Of a stretch of 5,822 nt of DNA, positions 1 to 5,822 are shown one piece after another; position 1 is the first letter of the stretch, and each line of letters opens with the position of its first letter. The notes below the pieces were generated by a model, which was not told the origin of the DNA, did not search any database, and saw only the letters and a list, made by a program, of their open reading frames with translations. The translations under genes were made by a program, and so were the position numbers. Source of the stretch: DASWJQ01 sp036397095 (GTDB taxonomy: Bacteria > Chloroflexota > Anaerolineae > Anaerolineales > E44-bin32); the NCBI GenBank assembly GCA_036397095.1, contig DASWJQ010000095.1, positions 1 to 5,822 of the forward strand. The letters are read 5' to 3'.

Positions 1-1137
1 AGACCGCCCTCCGAGATACTCAAAGAATACAAACGCCGGGTACTTCATGGTCACGATCGACACATAACGAGATAGGGAAGTGAAGTACGGCAACCATTGC
101 TGCTCGAGGTCGACCAGCGGAAAGGCCAAATCGGCGAAATACTCAGCCGTTCCTTCGACCCACCAATCGCGCGCCTGCTCCTGCATCAGCGCCCCATAGT
201 GCATCCATTGGAAACAGTGGAAGGTCTCATGGGCCATGAGGTGTTTGAAGTTCTCCAGGTTGATCCCTTCCGATACGGCATAGATCGTGACAATGCACGC
301 GTCTTCAGGTACTGTCCCGCCTATGATGGCATCAGCAGCCGTGACCATGCCTTCTTCGGGGGGCTTGGTGACCAAGCCAAAGACAAAGTTCAGCGAGGGC
401 AACGCCCCATATTGGCTAAAAGTGGTGATCGCCTGTTCAGCGGCCAGCCTGGTTGCCTGGAGCATCAGCTGCTTGTCCCCGCCGTTGGGACCCCAACTCG
501 CCGGGTAATAGATTCTCACGGTCCCATCCGCGTGGTTGAAGCTATCGTGCAGCCAACAGACCTCAGCCGAGCCCTTGGGAAAGCCGTCGGCGGCCAGTTT
601 GGCGCATTGTTCCTGACTGTGAGGAGAGGCCAGCGGCATGCCCCCACCCTGGCTCGAAGACGCCGGCTGGCTGTAGGCCTCAAGCGTCTCAATGTCCGGT
701 GACACGATTTGCAGGAGCTCTTCGATCCGCTGGCGTGCGGCTGCATCCGAGCCCGATTGTAAATAGGCCCTGGCATTCCACAGCAAGGACGAAGCCTCCA
801 GTCTTAGGATGCCGGCTGGATCGACCGCCCCGCCCTCCGTCTGCAGCCCGGCCAGGTACTCAAGGCCGGCGATCAGGCCCTCCCCTTCCGACCACAAACT
901 CAGCTCGACATTGCGCTCAATCAGTTCCATGAAATCGGCCGGGATATCTGGTGGCTCGAGCGGCTGTACCGGCTCTGGCTGGCTGTCCGGCCCGCTACCC
1001 GCCTCGTCCACGCTTAAAACGGTGGCGATTGGAGTTCCTTCGGTGGCAGGATCCCCACTCAGCGGTCGGCCGAACAGGCCACAGCCTAGCGAGAATACAA
1101 GTGGAAGGCTCAACAGGGCAGTTCGAATATGTCGCAT
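1..1137 (-). CDS. Putative secreted/lipid-anchored gluzincin-type zinc metallopeptidase (C-terminus cut by window edge)
   Basis: The frame is open from an ATG at 1137 to the window edge, giving 379 visible residues with no stop, so the gene is partial. The N-terminus is a signal peptide (Arg at 2 and 5, hydrophobic 7-18) ending SLGC, with Cys19 as an imperfect lipobox (Ser at -3). A Pro/acidic linker (about 28-66) follows, then a helical region (about 67-155) that could be TPR-like. The catalytic signature is MAHETFHCFQ: His303, Glu304 and His307 form HExxH. WWVEGTAEYFAD lies 20 residues further on, and its Glu328 sits where gluzincins (M1-like, peptidase MA clan) carry the third zinc ligand. 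Cys178, Cys194, Cys281 and Cys308 could form disulfides. GGTGAG lies about 6 nt before the ATG. The gene is last in a same-strand run of envelope genes. Family-level zinc peptidase is well supported by the motif; substrate and true activity are unknown. Confidence 0.87.
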   Translation of the reverse strand, partial: MRHIRTALLSLPLVFSLGCGLFGRPLSGDPATEGTPIATVLSVDEAGSGPDSQPEPVQPLEPPDIPADFMELIERNVELSLWSEGEGLIAGLEYLAGLQTEGGAVDPAGILRLEASSLLWNARAYLQSGSDAAARQRIEELLQIVSPDIETLEAYSQPASSSQGGGMPLASPHSQEQCAKLAADGFPKGSAEVCWLHDSFNHADGTVRIYYPASWGPNGGDKQLMLQATRLAAEQAITTFSQYGALPSLNFVFGLVTKPPEEGMVTAADAIIGGTVPEDACIVTIYAVSEGINLENFKHLMAHETFHCFQWMHYGALMQEQARDWWVEGTAEYFADLAFPLVDLEQQWLPYFTSLSRYVSIVTMKYPAFVFFEYLGGRS

Positions 1138-1279
1138 GGATCGCTCACCGTTCCCTATGATCGAAGTTGGTCTCGGGGCTCAGGTTGGTCGCTATTTGGA
1201 CTGCCAGCGGTCCTTTTCACAGGCCGGCGTTGGAGCCACGGGTTTCAATTTGCGCAGACACTCGCCGAGGATATAGCGG
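1138..1279 (-). other. Intergenic stretch between the small lipoprotein and the metallopeptidase genes
   Basis: This is the largest gap in the window. It holds the probable Shine-Dalgarno sequence of the peptidase gene (GGTGAG, about 6 nt before its ATG). I see no GC-rich hairpin followed by a T run and no convincing -35/-10 pair on the minus strand. The part from 1279 to 1192 is open in the -1/+2 frame relative to the upstream gene and reads like coding sequence, which may mean the upstream lipoprotein gene really ends at 1192. Confidence 0.5.
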
Positions 1280-1876
1280 TCACTGGGGAAGATCGGCCAA
1301 GCGCGGCACCAGCGCTTCGGCCATCGCCCTGACCACCGCCTCCTCGGGGCCGATGGTTTCGAAGCCGATGGCGCCCTGCCAACCGAGCAGCCGGTATTGC
1401 TGCTCGCTCTCTGAGTAAGAAAGGAAGGCGCTGTCGCCCAGGCCCGACACTGGCTCGGAAGGATCGCCCGTTCCAAAGGCGGCCCATTCCGCCGGTGTAA
1501 GGTAGGCGATGTAGATGTCGCCCAAGGTGTTCTCGGCCGTAACTACGGTGTACCAGCAATCGACGATATCGCCGTTGCGGTTGGTCGTCGGCTGATTCTT
1601 CGGCGTGCCACCGGCGAAGCTGGCCACCTCTTCGACGGTCAGCAATTGACACAGATCGACGTCGGGCACACCGCCCGATGCAGGAGGGCCGACTTGCGAG
1701 ACCGGCGGCTCCTCGGGCGCCGTGGTCGCCTCGGGGGGAGGATCGGCCGGTTGGTCCTCCGCTGCCCCGTTGGAGGGCGCGGGTCCCGCACAAGCCAGCA
1801 GGATCAGTGCCCCCAACCCGACCAATCCAGGGATTGTCAGCACTCGTGGTTTGAAGGTAGCCATCTTGCCTCTCAT
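1280..1876 (-). CDS. Small lipoprotein, DUF3558-like (tentative); possible C-terminal frameshift
   Basis: Predicted exported lipoprotein of 198 residues when started at the ATG at 1876. Its signal peptide has a basic start, a hydrophobic core (about 15-28) and a strong lipobox LLAC with Cys29 as the lipidated residue. A Pro/Glu/Ala-rich tether (about 31-70) leads to a compact domain. That domain begins DLCQLLTVEEVASFAG (Cys76) and has a second cysteine in DCWYTV (Cys107), then LGDSAF and a C-terminal helix. The pattern of C-x-LLT-x-EEV, a second Cys-Trp and LGD recalls the DUF3558 lipoprotein family, which is of unknown function; the match is by eye only. Alternative starts are a TTG at 1882 (best Shine-Dalgarno spacing) and an ATG at 1864, which gives a signal peptide of ordinary length. 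The gene starts 15-21 nt after the stop of the large LysM gene, so co-translation is likely. The end may be wrong: an extra C in the run at 1285-1288 would hide a 30-residue tail. Confidence 0.85.
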   Translation of the reverse strand: MRGKMATFKPRVLTIPGLVGLGALILLACAGPAPSNGAAEDQPADPPPEATTAPEEPPVSQVGPPASGGVPDVDLCQLLTVEEVASFAGGTPKNQPTTNRNGDIVDCWYTVVTAENTLGDIYIAYLTPAEWAAFGTGDPSEPVSGLGDSAFLSYSESEQQYRLLGWQGAIGFETIGPEEAVVRAMAEALVPRLADLPQ

Positions 1877-1888
1877 GCTCAACGATCT

Positions 1889-1895
1889 CTCCCCC
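1889..1895 (-). promoter_or_regulatory. Ribosome binding site of the small lipoprotein gene (start ambiguous)
   Basis: The minus strand reads GGGGGAG here. Its spacing is 6 nt to an in-frame TTG at 1882 and 12 nt to the ATG at 1876. Spacing favours TTG and codon preference favours ATG. A weaker AGAGG lies 4 nt before a third candidate, the ATG at 1864. The site lies just before or at the stop codon of the upstream gene (1898-1900), consistent with translational coupling. Confidence 0.5.
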
Positions 1896-1897
1896 GC

Positions 1898-4800
1898 TCA
1901 GGGAGCCGACCTAATCTCGCTGATTTCAGCAACACACGGGAACGACTCGACGTCATCGCCGACCTTGGCAAGGATGAACGGTCCCCACGCCTTGAACTCG
2001 ATCTGCGAGCCAAAATACAGTAGCGGCCACAGGTTGGAGTTGCCATCGATTTTGCCTGGCAGCCCAGGGAGGTCAATCGAAATCGACACATCCTCGGGTG
2101 CGAGGCCGGCTGGCAGCTCCTGGCCGGCCAGAGCCGCTAGCGCATCTGTCGGCGCCTGCCACGGCGCGCGTTCGAGCACCAGTGGTATCACGACCGACTC
2201 ACCTGGCTCAAGGACGGGCAAATCGATCCCCTTCGCCTCGAACAGACGACCGCTCACAGGCACTCCGGCCAGTTGATTTGTCGCCAGGTTGTCCACGCTC
2301 AGGCCGCAGACTTCAAGATCCTCATCACGCAGCGAGGCGGTTTCCCAGCGGCGGAAGATCTCGATGCGGATGATCGCCGGCTGCTCCAACGCCAATTCGT
2401 GCGGGAGCCATTGGGGCTCCTGTGGTTGCGAGACGCTCGTATTGGCCGCTTGTTGACCCAGTTTGGCGCCTTGGGCCAGCGACTCCTTGATTTCATTGCG
2501 ACAGGCTGGGTCACACTCGTAGTTCTGATTGTTGAGCTCGGCGGCCGCCTGATCGGCGGCGGCGTTGAGCGCCGCCTCGGTGATTTCGTCCCCACTGAGG
2601 TTGCCCTTGGCGGCGCTCTCAATCAGTTGCTGGCATTGGCTGTCACACTCGATATCCAATTCGTCCGCCGCCAGGCTGGCGCCGTAGGCCAATCCGTCCT
2701 CGAACAGCTTGTCGGGGTTGCTCACACCTTCGAAGCCGGCTTTGAGCAAGTCGCGGCAGGTTGCGTCGCAGTGAAAGCCGGTAATCTGCTCGGCAGCCGC
2801 CGCCAGCGCATAGTCCAATCCTTCGCTGAACAACTTGTCGAAATCAGGGATTTCGGGTGGCAAGCCGAGGGCGGCCATGCCGGCATTGACGGCAATCTCG
2901 ACACCGGCGCGACAGATCGGGTCGTCGCCGCAGACCGCATCCGCCACGAGATCCACCACGAATTCCTTGGCCCCGTTGTACAAGTCAGTGGCGAGGCCAA
3001 CCAAGCTGGTGAGTCCGCCCGCCAAGGCATTGGCCCCATCTTCGATGCAATCGCCCAAACCATCGAGGCTGAATTCACCACAGCTTGAGCCTCCACTATC
3101 ACAACTCACGCCGGGGCAACCACAGCTGTGTGCGCCCTCCGATGAGAGCACCCACGGCTCACCGGTAATTGGGTGAGGCATCACAATGTCCTTCGTCAGG
3201 ACACTGCAATTGGCAAAGGCGGAGTCGGCCGCCCGGTAGGGTGTAAAGCCGAGAATCCTGGCCTGGTAGATCGGCCCCGAGGCTGTTCCTGGCGGCAGGG
3301 CCTGGCCGCTGGGCAGGTAGCGAACGATCGTCGAGTTTGAGCTTGGCCCGACGGCATTGGCGTAGACCCCAGAGACACCGGCCATCGGGATGACGCGGAT
3401 ATAAAACGTTTGCGGCAGATCAGGCGAGAAGGACCCCTGGGGCGATGGCTCGCCAAGCAGTTCACCCAGCTGTTTCTGCCCCTGGCTGATCAAGCTTGAG
3501 AGGTCCCAGAGGGAACTACCTCCACCGCCAGTGTCGAGGTACTGGTTGAAATTGATGGTGAATTGGCCCCCCTGCCCGTAGGCGGTGCCGAAGTGGATGA
3601 GGCCCGGCGGATTTAGACCGGTCCCGATCGGGAACGGTGTTGTCGACACCTGCCAGCGGCCAAAGGTCGCGGCAGGCAAGGGGGTCTCCCACTCGAAGAC
3701 AACCTGCTTTCCCGGATCTTCGCCGGTCAGATTAAGCTCGGCAGCATAGTGTGGAATCGCCAGCGCCGTGTAGGTTTCAATCTTGAGTTGGGTTTCAGTC
3801 GGGGGCCAGCTTCGATTGCCACCACCGAGCACACCATCGTAGGAACCGAGGAATACCAGTGTGCCGCCCTGCCACCCCCAGGCTTCGGCGACCAGATGAA
3901 CAGACGTGGTGGAGGCTTCAAGTAATTCGACGTCAAGATACTCGCTGATATGGAACACGCCCGCGTTCGGCGCCAGGAAGTTATCCTGGCCCTCGGGGAT
4001 CCTGCGCCAGTCCGAACCATCCAATTTGTAGTACAGGTAGAGACGATCGACGGGCGTACCCGGGACCACCGCACCGTCCATGAACCAGAACCCGTCGGCG
4101 CTGCGGTCTTCAGCGGAAAGGAAGATTTCCCCCAAGAAGGCCAGCACTTGGGGCTGTCCGGCGTCCGGCGCTGGCTCGACTGGAGGAGCCGCCGGTTCCC
4201 CGCTCTGTGGTTCGGCCGGCGGCAGGTTGGGCACCGCAATCGGGATCGTCAGCTGGCTGCCAGGCGCCACTCCCTGGCCGGCATGTGGATTGGCCTCCAG
4301 CAGAGTCGAGCTGTCCGTGTCAAATGCTTCCGCAATCAAATCCAAGTTCTCACCCGGCTGAACCGTGTGGACATAAGGGAAACGGACATCGGCACGGGCG
4401 GTGGCGAAGATCCGGCTGGCTGACGAACGCGCCGTCCTGCCCTGCCCATCAACAGCCACGACCTGCAGCTCGTGCTCACCCTCGCCGGAAGGTGTCCAAC
4501 TCCAACTAACGGAGGCAGACGGCGGCGCCGGATCATACGTTCGCTCGGCCCAAAGCTGGCCGTTGACCCACAATTGAAGTCCCCGGACTCCCCGCTGGCT
4601 TTGGGCTTCGCCAATGGCGGCAATCGTGCTGTGGAGTGGCACGACATCGCCGTGGATCGGACGACTGAGTACAACCAGGGTTCCGGAGGCCTGTAATCGG
4701 GCGCGGATGACGGGCAACACCCAGATGGCGACGCCGATCAAGACCAGTCCTAAGGCGGCGGCCGCCGGCAAAATGATGGCGGCGGGGACCGGCCTCCGGC

Positions 4801-4915
4801 CTGGCCCGCCACTCTGCGGGCGGTTCCAGTCTCGATCCGACCGGACTCGACCTTGCTCTTGCCCAACCGACGAGTGGCTGTCTCCTGGATCGAAGGTAGC
4901 TGGATCACTCTTCAT
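1898..4915 (-). CDS. Large membrane-anchored LysM and Ig-like domain protein with C-terminal CDxxC helical repeats
   Basis: A protein of 1005 residues, with an ATG at 4915 preceded by AAGGG at 8 nt. Residues 1-43 form a charged tail with several Arg. Residues 44-70 are one hydrophobic TM helix, so the rest is probably outside the cytoplasm. Residues 79-172 look like a bacterial Ig-type beta sandwich (LQLWVNGQLW, GEHELQVVAVDGQGR). Residues 181-226 are a LysM module (YVHTVQPGENLDLIAEAF, then LLEANP and PGSQLTIP), a fold known to bind peptidoglycan or chitin-like glycans. A Pro-rich linker (227-255) precedes beta-rich regions (257-365 and 375-535; the last part, TFYIRVIPMAG, is FnIII-like). Cysteines cluster at 598, 600, 605, 612 and 623. 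Residues 662-820 are Ala-rich helical repeats, each with a cysteine pair. Residues 835-1000 form a beta-rich C-terminal domain. It lies 45 nt after the Ig lipoprotein gene. A scaffold or adhesin at the envelope is inferred; no catalytic motif is visible. Confidence 0.93.
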   Translation of the reverse strand: MKSDPATFDPGDSHSSVGQEQGRVRSDRDWNRPQSGGPGRRPVPAAIILPAAAALGLVLIGVAIWVLPVIRARLQASGTLVVLSRPIHGDVVPLHSTIAAIGEAQSQRGVRGLQLWVNGQLWAERTYDPAPPSASVSWSWTPSGEGEHELQVVAVDGQGRTARSSASRIFATARADVRFPYVHTVQPGENLDLIAEAFDTDSSTLLEANPHAGQGVAPGSQLTIPIAVPNLPPAEPQSGEPAAPPVEPAPDAGQPQVLAFLGEIFLSAEDRSADGFWFMDGAVVPGTPVDRLYLYYKLDGSDWRRIPEGQDNFLAPNAGVFHISEYLDVELLEASTTSVHLVAEAWGWQGGTLVFLGSYDGVLGGGNRSWPPTETQLKIETYTALAIPHYAAELNLTGEDPGKQVVFEWETPLPAATFGRWQVSTTPFPIGTGLNPPGLIHFGTAYGQGGQFTINFNQYLDTGGGGSSLWDLSSLISQGQKQLGELLGEPSPQGSFSPDLPQTFYIRVIPMAGVSGVYANAVGPSSNSTIVRYLPSGQALPPGTASGPIYQARILGFTPYRAADSAFANCSVLTKDIVMPHPITGEPWVLSSEGAHSCGCPGVSCDSGGSSCGEFSLDGLGDCIEDGANALAGGLTSLVGLATDLYNGAKEFVVDLVADAVCGDDPICRAGVEIAVNAGMAALGLPPEIPDFDKLFSEGLDYALAAAAEQITGFHCDATCRDLLKAGFEGVSNPDKLFEDGLAYGASLAADELDIECDSQCQQLIESAAKGNLSGDEITEAALNAAADQAAAELNNQNYECDPACRNEIKESLAQGAKLGQQAANTSVSQPQEPQWLPHELALEQPAIIRIEIFRRWETASLRDEDLEVCGLSVDNLATNQLAGVPVSGRLFEAKGIDLPVLEPGESVVIPLVLERAPWQAPTDALAALAGQELPAGLAPEDVSISIDLPGLPGKIDGNSNLWPLLYFGSQIEFKAWGPFILAKVGDDVESFPCVAEISEIRSAP
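2456..2932 (-). repeat. Divergent protein repeats with cysteine pairs (CxxxxxC, then CDxxC three times)
   Basis: This encodes residues 662-820 of the large LysM protein. The cysteine pairs are C662/C668 (CGDDPIC), C716/C720 (CDATC), C757/C761 (CDSQC) and C801/C805 (CDPAC). The second cysteine of each pair is 52, 41 and 44 residues from the next. After each pair comes a short helix (RDLLKAGF, QQLIESAAKG, RNEIKESLAQG). The first two units then carry DKLF-S/E-x-GL and an Ala-rich helix, with a looser DEITEAAL in the third; each unit leads into the next CDxxC. The fourth unit is partial. The DNA copies have diverged, so this is an old protein repeat and not a recent tandem duplication. Confidence 0.75.
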
Positions 4916-4960
4916 CGCCTCTGCCCTTCTGCATAGCGCACAGTCGAGGACACGACAGGC
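4916..4960 (-). promoter_or_regulatory. Short intergenic spacer with ribosome binding site of the LysM gene
   Basis: This 45-nt spacer separates the Ig lipoprotein gene from the large LysM gene. AAGGG lies 8 nt before the ATG at 4915. No terminator-like hairpin with a T run and no clear promoter is visible, which supports co-transcription of the two genes. Confidence 0.5.
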
Positions 4961-5806
4961 TCAGTGCGGCACTGCCTGGACATTGACGTACATCGTCCAG
5001 GTAGCATTCATATTGCCCGCCGCATCCCAGGCCCGGCCGTCATACGAGAGCTGTCCGGCCGAATAAGGGCCACCTTGTAGGACGCAAGTCGTGGTGTTGG
5101 TGCAGGTCTTGGCATGCTGCAGACTTTGCCCCGGTGGCCCCACCCAAATCTCGATCCGGGCGACGCCGACATTGTCGGAGGCATTGGCAGTGAATGTGAT
5201 GGCCATCTGCTCCGTCACCGATGCTGGAGAGTGCCCAACGCTGACGGAGGGCGGCTGGTTGTCTGGGATCGGTGAGGGTGTGTTGGTTCGGGTTGGCGGA
5301 ACCGGGCTGGCGGTGTAGGTTGCCGATGCGGTGCTGGTCGGGGTTGAGGTTGCTGTCGGCACCCCGGTCGGCGTCGAGGTGGCCGTGTTCGACGCCGTTG
5401 GCGAAGGCGTGCCGGTTGGCTCGATTGCGATCCTGACCGTGACTGGCTCCGACTCCACCCAACTGGCACCGTTGCCTTGCGCCCGGACCCACAAGCGATA
5501 CTCGCCCGGGCTCGGTGGGTCCCAGGTGTGTCGTTGGGTGACAATGGTGGCCTGGTCGTTTTCTGGCTGCTGTGAGGCGATGGTGGCGTCTTCGACCAGG
5601 AATTCGACCTGGGCGATCCCGCCAAGGTGGGCGGCGTGGGCCACGATTTCGACCGGTGCCAACGGGAGCGCACTCTGGTCGAGCGGGGCGTCGATCCAGG
5701 CCTGGATCTCGCCGCCGGCGGCATCGGGGCCACAGGCCGACACAAGTAATGTGGACGCCACGAGCAGCATGAACACAACAAGGACACGAACCGAAGCCAG
5801 CTTCAT
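4961..5806 (-). CDS. Ig-like domain lipoprotein with Thr/Pro/Ser-rich linker
   Basis: A protein of 281 residues. The ATG at 5806 has GGAG 6 nt upstream, and the stop is TGA at 4961-4963. The signal peptide (K2, R7, hydrophobic 8-22) ends in the lipobox LVSAC, so Cys25 is the likely lipidated residue and the protein is membrane-tethered on the outside. Residues 33-128 form one Ig-like beta sandwich (IQAWIDAPLDQS, VEIVAHAAH, QVEFLVED, PGEYRLWVRAQG). Residues 130-182 are a Thr/Pro/Ser linker. Residues 185-277 form a second Ig-like module (PPSVSVGHSP, ASDNVGVARIEIWV, GRAWDAAGN) of the kind found in bacterial surface proteins; Cys235 and Cys241 may pair. No catalytic residues are evident. The first module resembles the Ig-like part of the next gene in its W-x-PPSPGEYRLWV/W-x-PSGEGEHELQV strand, which hints at a shared origin or a shared partner. 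It is the first gene of the run seen here; its promoter lies beyond the right edge. Confidence 0.92.
   Translation of the reverse strand: MKLASVRVLVVFMLLVASTLLVSACGPDAAGGEIQAWIDAPLDQSALPLAPVEIVAHAAHLGGIAQVEFLVEDATIASQQPENDQATIVTQRHTWDPPSPGEYRLWVRAQGNGASWVESEPVTVRIAIEPTGTPSPTASNTATSTPTGVPTATSTPTSTASATYTASPVPPTRTNTPSPIPDNQPPSVSVGHSPASVTEQMAITFTANASDNVGVARIEIWVGPPGQSLQHAKTCTNTTTCVLQGGPYSAGQLSYDGRAWDAAGNMNATWTMYVNVQAVPH
5261..5419 (-). repeat. Low-complexity Thr/Pro/Ser linker region
   Basis: Residues 130-182 of the Ig-like lipoprotein are mostly Thr, Pro, Ser and Ala, with an imperfect repeat of the form T-A-T-S-T-P-T (at 141-147 and 151-157). Linkers like this are common between surface domains in Chloroflexota and can be O-glycosylated in some bacteria. 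The function here is inferred to be an extended spacer. Confidence 0.7.
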
Positions 5807-5822
5807 GCCAAACTCCAGCCTC

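Noticed and set aside
97..702. Plus-strand open frame of 201 codons
   Set aside because: It is antisense to the metallopeptidase frame, which carries a signal peptide and an intact HExxH site. The translation of this frame has no coherent features.
1138..1279. Possible terminator or promoter in the longest gap
   Set aside because: Only a 4-bp stem without a T run was seen, and TTGAAA and TATATC-like words are not in a usable order and spacing for a promoter.
1245..1793. Minus-strand 182-codon frame overlapping the small lipoprotein
   Set aside because: Arg/Gly-rich out-of-frame shadow; the 1280-1876 frame has a lipobox, tether and cysteine pattern.
2273..3088. Plus-strand open frame of 271 codons opposite the large LysM gene
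   Set aside because: It lies wholly antisense to well-supported coding sequence with recognisable repeats. Long antisense frames are expected in GC-rich genes, and the translation shows no recognisable domain.
5261..5419. Tandem DNA repeat or CRISPR-like array
   Set aside because: The periodicity comes from Thr/Pro/Ser codons in a protein linker; there are no conserved repeat-spacer units.
5215..5787. Minus-strand 190-codon frame overlapping the Ig lipoprotein
   Set aside because: Pro/Arg/Ser-rich out-of-frame reading of the Thr/Pro linker gene, with no domain.

Overview
The window suggests a high-GC bacterium. The style of the proteins fits best with Chloroflexota (Anaerolineae- or Caldilineae-like): lipoproteins with Thr/Pro/Ser linkers, Ig-like modules, and a large membrane-anchored protein with a LysM domain. 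This taxonomic guess rests on protein style only. No rRNA or other marker gene is present.

All convincing coding sequence lies on the minus strand and fills almost the whole window. In transcription order, right to left: (1) an Ig-like lipoprotein with two beta-sandwich modules joined by a Thr/Pro/Ser linker (5806 to 4961); (2) a 1005-residue membrane-anchored protein with a cytoplasmic tail, one TM helix, an Ig-like module, a LysM module, a Pro-rich linker, large beta-rich regions, a cysteine cluster and a run of helical CDxxC repeats (4915 to 1898); (3) a small lipoprotein resembling DUF3558-type proteins (1876 or 1882 to 1280), which may be cut short by a frameshift in a run of four C; (4) a putative secreted or lipid-anchored gluzincin-type metallopeptidase with HETFH and a downstream EGxAEY motif, running off the left edge of the window (1137 to beyond 1).

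The gaps are 45, about 15-21 and 142 nt, with no recognisable terminator, so the four genes probably form one operon. If the frameshift is real, the last gap falls to 54 nt. Every product is predicted to be exported or membrane-anchored with its bulk outside the cytoplasm. The cassette is therefore a cell-envelope or surface system: a LysM protein that may contact peptidoglycan or another glycan, two lipoproteins and a protease-like protein. Its biological job cannot be read from the sequence. I see no mobile element, CRISPR array, RNA gene or known defence system. The least explained parts are the cysteine-rich helical repeats of the large protein and the gene combination itself.
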